64,000 bases of DNA from Phytophthora hibernalis (GCA_012656075.1 JAAKBF010000001.1:930001-994000); one strand, 5' to 3'. Shown: positions 44,097-56,351, counted from the stretch's first letter. The notes: generated from the letters alone by a model not told the origin. Program-made: numbers and translations.

Positions 44097-46912
44097 TTAC
44101 GCAAGGAGCTGCTGCAGCTCTGCAAGGCACTCTTGTACTGCCTGCGAGGTCGCTTTGCTGGCTTTCGCTGCCGTGAAGATGGCAAGATGGACGGCTGCCG
44201 CTTCCTTGGCCTTTGCGTCGCCACTTAGCACCTACAGCATGACGAAATATTCACCGAGTTAGACAAGCGTAAACTGAAATGCTCAACTGACACCAACGTA
44301 CCAGCGTGCCGATAGCCACCAGTGATCGCAGGATCGTGTCGTCGCCCAACTCCTGGACAGTGTATGCACCGTTGAGCAGGTCTGCAGCCAACGAGACCAC
44401 TACGATCCGGTCATCAGCCGTTAGCGAGCCGGGCGAGGCTGCCTGTACACGCGCGAAGCTACACAAGTGAATCAAAGCCACACTCAGATCATGCCTAATT
44501 GCCTGTCACCACAACACCGTAAAGTACCAATACTTACTTGAGAAGAACGGTCGAGAGGCTAAGTGCCACCAACTTGTGGTGGAAGGCCTGGAACGACGAC
44601 AGTTTACCCAGTACCTCGGTCTTGTGGGCCAGAACAGCCTTGCGTGGCGCGTCGTGCAGTAACATGTTAGCGAGCACACGCAGCGATAGCATGCGGGTTG
44701 CCACGGAATTGCGTCGTCACCCTCCTGGGGGCTGTCTGCAGTCCCAAACTCAACACCTTTGTAACGAGCATGTCCAACCCAGCTTCACCCAGGGCACTCG
44801 GGCCCTGAGGATGTACCACCACAAGCCGGAGGAGATCAAGCGTTGGGAAGGCGAATTTAGCGGGCCACTTGTCAAGCACTGTTCCCAATGCAGTCATCTC
44901 AAGAGGAGCAAACGTGCTGGAGTGGTAAAACGCCGTATCCTGTACTGTGTGAACGATCTGCTCCAGAGCAATCAGCTGCGAGTCAATCAGAGCAGTTGCC
45001 TCCTACAAGAACACAATCATCAAATGTTAGGTTTTGCTTTCATCGTAGCTGCTGAAGCTACGAACGTACCTCAGTCTCCTTCACCTTGTCGTTGAATTGG
45101 CGAAGCGTGCTCATGAGCTTCGAGATCTTGGTCGTTTCGAAGGTGTTGTACCCAGACTAGTTTACGGATAGCGACAACAACGACACATCTTATGGTCAGG
45201 CACCGACGTTTAGATCAACGATAATGATGATATAAGAACGTACCACCGGGAAGTACTTGAAACGCGGCGCGGTGGCAGCAGGCTCATTGGAGCTAGTGTC
45301 AATAGGAGCCGAATTCACGCTATCGGTATTTCCCAACACTGGTGGGCGGTACTCACCAGCACGCTGTGTGATATAGTCAGCGATTTCACGCAGATATGCC
45401 TGGTCCAACGTGTGTTTGTCGATAAATTCCTGTGCCACTGTGAATGGGTTTTGGTCCTGATTGTAGCCGATCTCAAGCTTCTTCACACCGCCAGGAAGCT
45501 CAATCTCAACTGGGATCACCATGTCATACGCTTCTCCGTCGACCACACCGCCACCACCAGTACCAGTCACTTCACCAATCTGCACACATCCATAATACAC
45601 CTTGTTAGAATAACAATTTCATGAGCAGGAGTTTAATTAAAGCAACTCACGTCGATCCAAGTTCGCGAAGGCCCACTCCACTGGCACGCCCACGCCTTCG
45701 TACCACGACGGAACATTTGAATCTGACCGTCCGAGTTTCCATTCACGCTAGCACGCTGGTCATAGTCCGGGAGCGACTCGATCTCCACGCCACTAGGACC
45801 ACGCTGCTTTGCAATCCGAGCTTCCTCGACTGCAGCCTGAAACGAAGCTACCGCGTCCGGGTCCACACGCGCAGCATCATGCGTGAACACACGCACGGCC
45901 TTGTCATCACATCCTGTGGCAAAGTCTCCATTGGGCAGTGCAGCAACGCACCACAGTCCTCCCGGGTGCTCCACCGTCTGGATAAGAGTTCCTTCCGGGG
46001 ACCACACCCGTGCCGAGCAGTCTTCACTGGCAGACACCACAAACCCGTTGCTCAGCACGCAAACTCCGAGTACAAAGCCCGGCTTGCCTTCAGCGTTCAG
46101 CGGGTGCTCCATGCTCGCCAACACCGTTCCATCCAGCGTGCGCAGCTTGATAGATCCGTCGTTGGAACAGCTCACGAAGCCGATGTCCGGCACCAGTGCC
46201 AACTGGCGGATGGGGCCTTGGTGGTCCGCCAGCGTCTTGGTGAGAGCGAACGTATCTTTGGCCCAGAACCTCAGCTTGAAGTCTGCGACGCTGTTGCCCA
46301 CCTGCTGCCCTGTAGAGCCCGTGACGAGCGACCCGTCGGGCAGCCCGAGCACGCAAACGCCGTTCTCATGACCGGGAAGGACGTGTACACACTGCTGCGT
46401 CTCGAGGCTCCAGACACGCGCCGTGCCATCCCAACTGCCGGAGAGCAGCATCTTGCCGTCTGTCGACGTGGCAAGGGAGATGACGCCACCTTCGTGACCC
46501 TTGAGCAGCCCCACGCGCTGTCCCTGGGCGTCGAAGAGCCGCACGTTCTTGTCCATGCTGCCAGTTGCGAAGCCCCCGCCCTCGAGCGCCACACTGGCCG
46601 TGACCCAGTGCTCGTGGTCGAAGATGGTGGCGCTGTCCATGGCCACGAAGCTGTTGAGTGCAGAACTGGAGTCACGTAGCCAGACGCGCGCTACGGAGTC
46701 CATGGCGCCGGTCACGAGCAGATCATTGCGGAGGGAAGAGATGCAGCGCACCTACAAGAGGATTACGAAGCGTACAGAGCGAGATACGAGACCGGAAGAC
46801 AGTGAGCGGGTTAAAGAAATTATGGAGAAGAAGGTGAACATATTTGCAGGAGGATACGCACCGCTCCTTCGTGCCCACGCAGCTCGCAGTTGACGTCGAA
46901 CGAGGCTGCCAT
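44097..46912 (-). CDS. PLAA / Ufd3 (Doa1) homologue: WD40, PFU and PUL domains, seven exons
   Basis: This family binds ubiquitin and Cdc48/p97 and supports ubiquitin homeostasis and endosomal or lysosomal sorting. The exons are 46862-46912, 45651-46751, 45244-45579, 45070-45156, 44538-45002, 44302-44458 and 44097-44231. Introns are GT-AG. Exons 1-2 encode a seven-bladed WD40 propeller (ELRGHEGA, GHEGGVISLATSTDGKMLLS, HENGVCVLGLPDGSLVTGS). Exon 3 encodes PFU (EAYDMVIPVEIELPGGVKKL, NPFTVAQEFIDKHTLDQAYL). Exons 4-7 encode the PUL armadillo (TKISKLMSTLRQFN, ATRMLSLRVLANMLLHD, SFQAFHHKLVALSLS). Exon 5 contains two frame changes (near 44745 and 44710). Adding one base at each makes its splice phase agree with exon 6. 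Corrected length is about 777 residues. Confidence 0.92.
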
Positions 46913-47336
46913 TTGTTGCGATTGAAGCGGAAGGGGAAGATTGACGTTTCTAAACGGTTTTAAGCGTTTAAGAAACTTTAAGTGCGAGAGTTTCTAATTT
47001 GACTAAGTGCGACCAAAAGGCGACTTAGTGGAAGACAAGTTTCTACTTCGGGATTTTTCAAATCGCTGTGCGGTCTCGATACGGATACGCTGTGTGTTGT
47101 CGCCCGGGTTGCAGGAGATCACGGGGCTCGCATTGGTGTTCCAGAACCAGTGCTGCGCCGACGAGCCAGTAGCCCCGGCACCCACGACCGTGTCCTGCGA
47201 CGTAGGCTGCAGAAACGATGGCAGATGCCAAGACCACACCCCACACTTGGATTTTGTTTTTGGGGTGGCAGCCCCAAAGATGCAGCTTTCCTACGTCTTT
47301 GTTGGCCGCAAGGTCGGCACACCCTTCAGTTCGTAC
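46913..47336. other. Region between PLAA and the GH17 fragment
   Basis: On the minus strand 47003-47239 is open (CNPGDNTQRIRIETAQRF), and it follows directly on the GH17 leader fragment. It could be an unrelated exon or decayed sequence; I cannot assign it. Confidence 0.3.
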
Positions 47337-47496
47337 ATGTCCTTCTGCATCTCGGACGCGGACTTGCATCAGGAGCCCAGTCCGGACCCTTGCGGGAGTT
47401 GTAGCTAACGCCGGGCATCTTGACGTTGAGGGCGTCGGCACTGCCCGAGAGCATGAGCACTGCGGAGGCGATGACAGTCGGGAGGAAGAGCTTCAT
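47337..47496 (-). pseudogene. 5' fragment of a GH17-lectin glucanase gene
   Basis: The first about 50 codons, MKLFLPTVIASAVLMLSGSA then DALNVKMPGVSYNSRKGPDW, are nearly identical to the leaders of the three longer copies downstream. After MQKDMYELKGV the homology stops and unrelated sequence follows, so only the secretion signal and first strand of the enzyme remain. Confidence 0.75.
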
Positions 47497-48729
47497 CGTG
47501 AATTTACTATTTAGACTGTCAATGCCGGATTGAAGTGGTTCCTATTAATAGTAGATAAGATGTAAGGAAATTGAAAAGTGAGCTCTAAGCTGCAGCATGC
47601 GAATGCTGTTGGCGCCAATGGCATACGATTTCTGTTGTCACCTGCAGCCTTCAGATCGTCTTGCGATGCCTACCTAGCTGCAGGTGACGTGGGCCCACAC
47701 AAAGCAGAGGTCGGAATTAAATGGGACAATACAATAGCTAATTGTGTGTTTCCAATAAAAATATTTATTATTGGGGCTTGGTCCGTTGAATATTCGCAAA
47801 ACGGCAACAGCAAGCGCATTGCAATGCAGGAAGCGAACGCTTTCGAATAGCGAAACTCCGACGTTGATGGCGCCATTCACATCAATAGAGCCCTTCGAGC
47901 CATCGTTCCTGATCCTGACGCCTTTGAAGCAGAGGTCCGCCAATACAGTATGACATTGTACTGAGAGAGCCGTCATCTCAATAACAAAAACGGCAATTCC
48001 TGGCGAAGCAATATTAAATACCGAATTCCCTATGTCAAGGCATACACCCATGTGAGGTGTAGAGACGTGCGGTAGGACAAATTGGGATGTCTATTGGTTG
48101 AAAAGGAGGTGCGTCTTACTGTCTATTGGTTGAAATGTTGCTGTATGCCTTGACATAGAGTATGTCTTGACATGGGGAATCGGCAACCTTCATATTGGCA
48201 ATATTGTGCAATATAATATTGTATTGGAATCGACGGACCACTCGGATTCGATCAACTATTGCATTGTTTGCGTTTATTGTTTTGCCGATGCTAACTACCG
48301 GTATTGTTTTCGTTGTCCCTACGTGGTCATTAAGGTTATTCTATCAAACATTTGTCGCTATTTTGCTTTGTCTTGTTCTTTTATCTATTGTATGGAATAC
48401 CTTTTGTTCTATTGGAGTTGGTGGTAACTGAAAGCCTTCGGGCGTGGTATGCCAACTCTTGACGTCCAAATGATCAACCTTAGTTTTTGGTAATCGGAGC
48501 TAAAACTACCATCCGGTATCCGTAAAGATACTTGAAACCTGATATGAAAGGCGAGCTTTTTCACATACGACTGCAACCGATACATTGTAGCGGATGCATC
48601 CGTGTGACGAAGATCAGCGGATACCAGTAGGCAACATAAGATTCCACGAGCGTAAAGAGCATGACACAAATTTACGAGCAGAAATGATAGGAACGGTCAC
48701 ATTATCGAGCAAATCTTCGCCAACTACGC
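47497..48729. other. Intergenic, contains a small inverted-repeat element
   Basis: Apart from the element at 48021-48183 there is one minus-strand open frame (47674-48051, 125 codons) with unremarkable composition and no homology that I recognise. I do not call it a gene. Confidence 0.4.
48021..48183. repeat. MITE-like inverted repeat element, about 160 bp
   Basis: CTATGTCAAGGCATAC (48030-48045) recurs as its exact reverse complement at 48143-48158. A second, looser inverted match extends to about 48021 and 48183 (ccgaattccctatgtcaagg against ccgattccccatgtcaagac). Inside, tgtctattggttgaaa occurs twice as a direct repeat. No coding capacity. A miniature transposon is the simplest reading. 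Confidence 0.5.
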
Positions 48730-50058
48730 TCAAATACTGGCGGGGTCAATCACGCTCCACTGCTGGTTCGCGTTGTTCGGCGAGCATCCGTACAGCTGCA
48801 GCTTGTTGTTCTGAGCTGGGTCAGTATCAAGGCAGAAACCCTGGTGCTTCGCGTGCTTAAGCTTGCCAGTCGAGCTCTCAAATGTCCACTTTTGGTTGGC
48901 TTCGTTGTCCAGGCAACGGTACACGTGAACGATACCGCCGTTCCAGCCTTGGTAAGCATCCAGGCATCGGTCGCTGCTCTTCGAGCGCACCTGCTTGGTG
49001 TAAGAATCGAAGAACCACACCTGTTGCTCCTGCACCAGCCAGTCCGTTGATTTGACGGACATGTACACTTCGCCACCTTTCTCGGACAAAAGCCGCTTCG
49101 TGCCGGCATTGCGAAGTGCACGAGGATCCATCCAACCGATTGTCATGCCCTGGAAGTTGCCCTTCATCGTGTCATCCTCCTTGAACACACCAAAGTCGGC
49201 CTCCACTTCCTTGCCACCGTTGGTCACACGCCACTTCGAGTCGAACGCGACGTACCAGTAGTAGTCGAAGTTGTGCGAACGAGCCATCAGGAAGAAGTCA
49301 CGGAAGAACTTGGCCTGGTTCTCAGGAGAAGCGACACCGGCAGCAGGATCCGAGCCGCCCGAGCTCCAGCCCGTCTCCGAGATCACGATCTTCTTACCCT
49401 TGTTTGCAGCGAGTACACGCAGGTTCTTCAGGCGGTCCAAAGTGATAGCAGCACCCTCGTTCACGTCGGCACGCTCCCAGAAAGAGAACTGGTTCACGGA
49501 GACGTAGTCCACCGCATCGACAAGCTGGGGTTGGCGTTGTAGATGTCAATGACATCGGCGATGGTGACCGGGGTGTTCTTACCGCGGCTACGGATGTAGT
49601 CACGGATTTCCTTCATGTAACTAATAGCGGTGTTGGCAGTGATCTCCTTGCGATAGATGGTCTCACTGCCGACGTGGAGGCCGATAACATTGTTGTCATA
49701 AAGTCCCTTGTCAATGAGTCCAGCCAACTTAGCCTTCTCCTGCAGCAGGTAGGCACGGCTGTTCGTCGTCCAAATGCCGAGGTGCACCTTGAGACCAGCG
49801 TTCTTGGCAGCTGGGAGTACGATCTCAGCCTGGTTGCAATCCACCAGCGAATAGATGCGGACCTTGTCAGTGACACCCTTCAACGCGAACATGTCCTTCT
49901 GCACCTCGGACGCGGACTTGCACTTGAGCTGTCAGGGGCCCAGTCCGACCCTTGCGGGAGTTGTAATTGACACCGGGCATCTTGACGTTGAGGGCGTCGG
50001 CACTGCCCGAGAGCATGAGCACCACGGAAGCGATGAGCGTCGGGAGGAAGAGTTTCAT
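48730..50058 (-). CDS. Secreted GH17 endo-1,3-beta-glucanase with ricin-type lectin domain (copy A)
   Basis: GH17 enzymes hydrolyse beta-1,3-glucan, the main wall polymer of oomycetes and the substance of plant callose. The leader MKLFLPTLIASVVLMLSGSA is a signal peptide. The probable acid/base Glu is in LHVGSETIYR and the nucleophile in KIVISETGWSSGG. From about residue 340 a beta-trefoil lectin region follows (SSDRCLDAYQGWNGGIVHVY, NQKWTFE, GFCLDTDPAQNNKLQLYGC, NQQWSV) with QxW motifs. Three one-base losses are needed: two near 49940 and one at 49530 (CCCC where CCCCC gives NPQLVDAVDY). The corrected length of about 443 residues agrees with copy C. Whether the target is self wall or host callose cannot be told. 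Confidence 0.88.
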
Positions 50059-50933
50059 CTTGAATATACTACGGCGAAGCCAGTGGTAGAGTATTTGTCC
50101 GCAGGTTGTGGTGGCGAGATTGGTCGCTGTCAGCCGGGAAAATTGAAAGTGAGAGCTGGAGAGTACGAACTGCGGTTGGTGTCAGTGGTATAGAGGAGTT
50201 TGTGCTGTCGTCTGTTGCATGCTACCTAAGGTATCCGGATAACGCAATAAGGCTACAAATCGTCCTGATTTGTCTTTGCTACTCTAACAGCAAAACGGTC
50301 GACAGACTGAATTCTTGCGCAAGTTGGCACATGTACAAACGTTTCGAAACCTAGATCCCCGCCCACCTCCCCGGCAGTAACATTTCAACATGGCTTTTGC
50401 CTCACAACGTTCTATCGAGGAGCTTCAGTGAGATGACGAAATGCTTGACGCTGCCATTTCATTTGTACCGTTTCCTAGGCTGGGACTCGGTGACAGGATA
50501 TTTTGCAGAGTTAGGTCCCTTGCCACGTTGCCAGATTCACAACTTCAGCACCCATCGTGACGAACGCAAGGCCTTTATCGAGCACACCAGTCCTATCAAG
50601 TTGCTATTTGCTTGTGGAAACCTCTGATCTTGGCTTTTGGAGCAGCGACCAAAGGACAACCTTGAGAAAATTATCCGACTGTTTTTTTGACCACCGCTTC
50701 AGCTTGCGGAAAGTGCATGGTACACAGCATAACCACCACCACGTTCTGCAGCTGCCACCGCGTCAAGGAACACCAAGCCCAAGTGCATTTGTCGAGCTTG
50801 TTCATGAAAACGAACACGTGCCTAAAACTGATAGGAATCCTTCGTTTATTTGGCATGAATGAACTGTGCAAGGGTTTGCCGCGAATGCACAAACGAGTCC
50901 AAACCAGCTATCCTAATATATCCATGGATACGC
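50059..50933. other. Intergenic between GH17 copies A and B
   Basis: Upstream region of copy A and downstream region of copy B. Short open frames only; no gene was recognised. Confidence 0.5.
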
Positions 50934-52233
50934 TCAAATATTAGCGGGGTCAATCACGCTCCACTGCTGGTTCGCGTTGTTCAGCGAGCATCCGTACAGC
51001 TGCAGCTTGTTGTTCTGGGCAGGGTCCGTGTCCAAACAGAAACCCCGGTGTTTCGCGTGCTTGAGGTTGCCGGTTTCGGCCTCGAACGTCCACTTTTGGT
51101 TGGCCTCATTGTCCATGCAACGATACACGTGAACGACACCACCGCTCTAGCCTTGGTAAGCGTCCAGGCAACGGTCGCTGCTCTTCGAGCGAACCTGCTG
51201 AGTAGCCGAGTCAAAGAACCACACCTGTTGCTCCTGCACCAACCAGTCCGTCGATTTGACTGTCATGGACACGTTACCACCGTTCTCGGACAAAAGCCGC
51301 CTCGTACCAACATTACGGACGGCACGAGGGTACATCCAGCCGATGGTCAAGCCCTTGAAGTTGCTCTTCATCGTGTCGTCCATATTGAAAATGCCAAACT
51401 CGGCGTTCACTCCTCGCAAAACTTGGTATCGAACGCGAGATACCAGTAGTTGTCGAAGTTGTGTGAGCGAGTCACCTGGAAGAAGTCCGAGAAGAACTTA
51501 GCCTGGTTGGCAGGGGATGCCACAGCGGCAGCAGGGTGTGAGCCACCTGAACTCCAACCAAATTCAGCGATCACGATTTTCTTTCCCTTCTTGGCAGCGA
51601 GCATACGCAGGTCCTTCAGACGATCCAAAGTGATAGCAGCACCTTCGCTCACGTCGGCACTCTCCCAAAAAGAGAAATGGCTCACGGAGACGTAGTCTAC
51701 AGCATCGACAAGCTGCGGGTAAGCGTCGTAGATGTCGACATAGTCGGCAATGGAGACGGGGGTGTTCTTGCCGCGGCTACGAAGGTAGTTGCGGATCTCG
51801 TTGAGGTAGCTGATGGCCGTATCGGCGTCAAACTCGTCGATGTAGATGGCAACGAAGAAGCCGATAACATTGTCATCGTAAAGTCCCGAGTCAATGAGTC
51901 CGGCCAGCTTAGTCTTCTCGCGCTGCAGGGTGTCGTGGCTGTTTGTCGTCTAAATGCCAAGATGTACCTGAAGATCAGCTTTCTTGGCAGCCGGGAGCAC
52001 GATTTCACCCTGGTTGCAGTCCACCAGCGAGTAGAGGCGAACCTTGTCGGTGACGCTCTTTAGTGCGTACATGTCCTTCTGCACCTCGAACGCGGACTTG
52101 CACTTGGCACTTTCAGGAGCGGAACCCGGACCCTTGCGGGGTTATAGTTGACACCAGGCATCTTGACGTTGAGGGCGTCGGCACTACCGGAGAGCATGAG
52201 CACGACGGAGACGATAAGGGTGGAGAGCTTCAT
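50934..52233 (-). pseudogene. GH17-lectin glucanase pseudogene (copy B)
   Basis: The copy has the same leader, catalytic and lectin order as A and C. Two Trp codons have become TAG: at the LGIWTTNS block (near 51951) and at AYQGW in the lectin (near 51148). About ten codons after FDTKF are missing with a frame change near 51415. Further changes affect the leader end (near 52140) and the acid/base block. The general acid region reads GFFVAIYIDE in place of GLHVGSETIYR, so the conserved SET is lost. In contrast it is in frame at DAYPQLVDAVDYV, where copies A and C are not. Genuine decay is therefore likely. Confidence 0.85.
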
Positions 52234-52822
52234 CGCGGATGTACTATAATAGTCGGCCAGGGAGTGAGACTGGTTGGTGGTTTTGGCGCTTGAGTGCAGA
52301 TTGCGAAGTGGTCGTATTCCTCATGTACTTGTACTTGTCGTCCTTTTGGCGCTTGATGATGAAGTCCGCTGTTGACGTTTCAAACGCTCTGCTGCGGTCG
52401 GATTTGTCACCACAATTTGTCAACTGATTGGTCACCACGGTGCAACTTGCACCGTGCAAGTGAACATCATGGGCCCCGGAGCGAAGGGCGGGGCGTTCTG
52501 GACGGCTCGTGGTGACCACGGTGGTCGGTGTTTACCTACCGCCATTATCCTGGGTAGGGACTCGGTACATGTACAGGTAACAGATTTTGTTTTGCCGAGT
52601 TGGGTTCAACCGTGTTGTCAGACTCACAAGCACTTCAATAACGTTATCGTTGATGATTAACGTTAGGGTTCTATCGATCTACCAGCACATGTATTAAAAA
52701 TACAAGTTGCACACCGGGCTCCTGTCCAACTTGGACTCCAAGTGATAGCAATGTTTACACTATTTCCAGGGACTGAACTGCATGAATCTTTACAACCGAA
52801 AGAGAGGCTATCACAAGCGCAC
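52234..52822. other. Intergenic between GH17 copies B and C
   Basis: A hairpin-like segment, ggtgcaacttgcaccgtgca near 52439-52460, is present. No gene was recognised. Confidence 0.45.
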
Positions 52823-54149
52823 TTAAATGTTGGCGGGGTCAATAAGGGTCCACTGCTGGTTCGAGTTGTTCGGCGAGCATCCATACAGCTGCAGCTTGTT
52901 TCCCTGTCCGGCGTCCTGGTCCAGACAGAAACCCTGGTGAGTGGCGTGCTTGAGCTTGCCAGTCTCGCTCTCGAACGCCCACTTCTGGTTGGCCTCGTTT
53001 TCCATGCAACGGTAAACGTGAACAATGCCACCGTCCCAGCCCTGGTACGCGTCCAGGCATCGGTCGCTACTCTTCGAGCGCACCTGTTTGGTGTAAGAAT
53101 CGAAGAACCACACCTGCTGCTCCTGCGCCAACCAGTCGCTCGTCTTGCTCGACATGAACAGACCACCGTCCTTCTCTGACAGCAGCAAGCTGGTACCAGC
53201 ATTGCGAAGTGCACGAGGATCCATCCAACCGATGGTCATGCCCTGGAAGTTGCCCTTCATTGTGTCGTCCTCCTGGAACACACCAAAGTCGGCCTCCACT
53301 TCCTTGCCACCGTTGGTCACACGCCACTTCGAGTCGAACGCGACGTACCAGTAGTAGTCGAAGTTGTGCGAACGAGCCACCTGGAAGAAGTCACGGAAGA
53401 ACTTGGCCTGGTTCTCAGGAGAAGCGACACCGGCAGCAGGATCCGAGCCGCCCGAGCTCCAGCCCGTCTCCGAGATCACGATCTTCTTACCCTTGTTTGC
53501 AGCGAGTACACGCAGGTTCTTCAGGCGGTCCAAAGTGATAGCAGCACCCTCGTTCACGTCGGCACGCTCCCAGAAGGAGAACTGGTTCACGGAGACGTAA
53601 TCCACCGCATCGACAAGCTGGGGTTGGCGTTATAGATGTCAATGACATCGGCGATGGAGACCGGAGTGTTCTTGCCACGACCCCGGATGTAGTCGCGGAT
53701 CTCGTTGAGGTAGCTGATGGCCGTGTCAGCGCTGATCTCCTCGCGGTAGATAGTCTCACTGCCGACATGAAGGCCGATAACATTGTCATCGTAAAGTCCC
53801 GAGTCAATAAGCCCAGCCAGCTTCGCCTTCTCCTGCAGCAGGTAGTCATGGCTGTTCGACGTCCAGATGCCGAGGTGAACCTGAAGACCAGCATTCTTGG
53901 CGGCAGGAAGCACGATCTCAGCCTGGTTGCAATCCACCAGCGAGTAGATGCGGACCTTGTCGGCGACACCCTTCAACGCGTACATGTCCTTTGCACTTCG
54001 GATGCAGACTTGCACTTGGAGCTGTCAGCCCAGTCCGGACCCTTGCGGGAGTTGTAATTGACACCGGGCATCTTGACGTTGAGGGCGTCGGCACTGCCCG
54101 AGAGCATGAGCACCACGGAGGCGACGACGGTGGGGAGGAAGAGCTTCAT
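52823..54149 (-). CDS. Secreted GH17 endo-1,3-beta-glucanase with ricin-type lectin domain (copy C)
   Basis: The layout is the same as copy A: signal peptide from the ATG at 54149, DWADSSKCKSASEV, LHVGSETIYREEI (acid/base Glu), KIVISETGWSSGG (nucleophile) and a lectin domain with SDRCLDAYQGWDGGIVHVYR, NQKWAFE and NQQWTL. Two one-base losses are needed, near 53992 (AAA where AAAA restores KDMYALKG) and near 53623 (CCCC, the same site as in copy A). The corrected length is about 442 residues. A tract of about 350 bases around the nucleophile (53289-53660) is almost identical to copy A, while the flanks are more divergent. Probably functional. Confidence 0.88.
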
Positions 54150-54905
54150 CGCGGATGTACTAGACGATCGTTTAGTGACGAGATGTAATTCTTGCGCAGA
54201 TGTGGATGCCTGCTGAAGAAATTGAAAGTGACTACATGTACAGCATTAAGCACAGCCAGATCAACGTTGTGGGAACGACCACAACGCCCAGCCCGCAGGA
54301 AGCTCCGGTCAAACGATTGGCATCATACGCGTGTGGCAGATGGTTGCCAGAAAACGGGGCTGGAGTGCGCGATACGCGCGTGCGACGCCTTCTTTGAAAG
54401 AATCTTTCGTGCGGTGGTTTGTGAGACTACGGTAGGCATCGACTGCGACCATGTGGTCCTAAGCATTTACACGTTGCTGTTGAAGAGGTGATACGGTACA
54501 GCCATTTGGTCTTTTTGCAGTTCGAACATGGGACACCACAAGGAGCTGTGGTGCCGGCGATCGGTGCAACATGCGACTTGATTCTGATTATTGTCGTCAT
54601 AACGTTTGGTGTGACACCGACAACCGAACACCGCAACGCTGCACTCGTGGCGGCGTGACGGTAAGGAACACTTTCGCTTCTCGCCTGTCACTTCGTTGCT
54701 TCGTCCTGTTGGAATGGACTCATACACGAGCAGAGAAATTCGCGAGTGGCAAAAAGAGACAAAAGCTCCAGTTTTCCAGTCTCCGTTTTCCAGTGTAGCC
54801 ACTTTAATTATCTCTTGATTTCAGTAAGCTTTAGTTTTGGGGATTGGTCCCAAAACAGTGCCCGCCAATCATAGCCATGCATTCCAGATCCAAGAGCTCG
54901 TCGGC
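54150..54905. other. Divergent intergenic region between GH17 copy C and PRMT4
   Basis: The interval presumably holds both promoters. No gene was recognised; the open frames are short. Confidence 0.5.
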
Positions 54906-56172
54906 ATGGCCTCGGAGGACACGGACGCTTGGCGCAAGACCGACAGCGCGATGCCCGCAGTCGCAGAGCCAAATACCAGTAAACCCGCGGATGGTGCAGG
55001 CGCCAGCGAGCAGCAGGACGAGGAGGACAACCCGTTCTCGCAGTACTACGGGATGCTGCTGCACCAGCAGAACATGCTGCAGGACCACGTACGCACAGGC
55101 ACCTACGAGCGCGCGATGCTGTCGAACCCGTCGGATTTCAAGGACAAAGTGGTGCTGGACGTGGGAACCGGATCCGGCATCTTGGCCTTCTTTGCTGCCA
55201 AGGCCGGCGCTCGTAAAGTCTACGCAGTGGAGCTGAGCAACATGGCCGAATGCGCACGCGAACTGGTGGCCGCTAACGGCCTCAGCGACCGCATCACCGT
55301 CATCAAGGGCAAGATGGAGGAGGTGGAGCTTCCCGAGAAGGTGGATGTGGTGGTGTCTGAGCCCATGGGCTTCTTCCTCGTGCACGAGCGCATGCTCGAG
55401 ACGTTCGTGGCCGCGGGCAAGGAGTGGCGAACGTCAGCTCCGAGCTTCAAGATGTTCCCGTCCACTGGCACCATGTTCGTGTCACCCTTCTCAGATGACA
55501 GCATCTACCGAGAACAGATGGCTAAAGTTGCATTCTGGCAGCAGCAGGACTTCTACGGTGTCAACCTGTCGAGTCTGCGAGCAAGAGCTGTGGAGAACCA
55601 CTTCTCGCAGCCCGTGGTCGGCTACTTCCCACCGGAAATCTTGTTGAGTTCCCGCCCCGCTGAGCATGTGCTGGACTTTGCAGAGGTGACCAAGGAGAAG
55701 CTCGACACTTTCGACTTCCCGTTTCACTTTGTGGTTGAACGTACTGCTATCATGCACGGCCTAGGTTGCTGGTTTACTGTCGATTTCTTAGGCTCCGACG
55801 CGCGTGTCGTGCTCAGCACAGCGCCTCAGGACCCGGGCACGCACTGGTATCAGTGCCGACTACTACTCTCCACCCCGGTCGCTGTGAATATATCGCAGAG
55901 TGTTAGCGGCAATCTTCACTTCGTTGCCAACAAGAAGTTCAGCTACGATATCGATCTTGAATGTGCGGCTGCAACTTTGGACTTGCTCCGTTATTTTGTT
56001 AGACTAACTCTTTTTTATTGCGTTGGCAGTTCGTCTGGACGGGACTTCGATTGTTTCTCGGAATCATGTCCGGTTGCATGATCAGATGTATCATTATCTG
56101 TATTCTCCTGGGGCTGGATCTGCAGGGGCGAGCGCCGGCGATGGAATGCAGCACCAAGGCGCGTCGTATTGA
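54906..56172 (+). CDS. Protein arginine methyltransferase 4 / CARM1 homologue, two exons
   Basis: Type I PRMTs make asymmetric dimethylarginine on histones, splicing factors and RNA-binding proteins. The start ATG at 54906 gives MASEDTDAW. Diagnostic blocks are YYGMLLHQQNMLQDHVRTGT, the SAM motif VVLDVGTGSGILAFFAAKAG, the double-E loop SEPMGFFLVHERMLE and the THW loop GTHWYQCR. Read straight on, the ORF ends in a poor tail at 56081. An intron at 55963-56029 (67 nt, GTGCGG...GGCAG with an ACTAAC branch site) gives instead FRLDGTSIVSRNHVRLHDQM and a stop at 56170-56172. The product is 399 residues. Short compared with animal CARM1, it lacks the N-terminal PH-like and C-terminal activation regions. 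Confidence 0.92.
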
Positions 56173-56351
56173 TGTGGATGCCATGGTGTGCGCCTGGACA
56201 TGTATCGCTGGTTATGGTTAAACGGTGAAAATGAAAGCTCGATGAGCGAAATGAACATGCGAAACTACAACGGCGAAGATATGAACTTGTAGTAAATATG
56301 ACGACGCATATATAGGAAAACCGGAGCAGCTTACGGTGTTGTCGGCTTTCT

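Noticed and set aside
45621..46679. Plus-strand ORF of 352 codons
   Set aside because: It is antisense to the WD40 exon of PLAA.
47674..48051. Minus-strand ORF of 125 codons
   Set aside because: No recognisable motif or signal, and it overlaps a repeat element; not supported as a gene.
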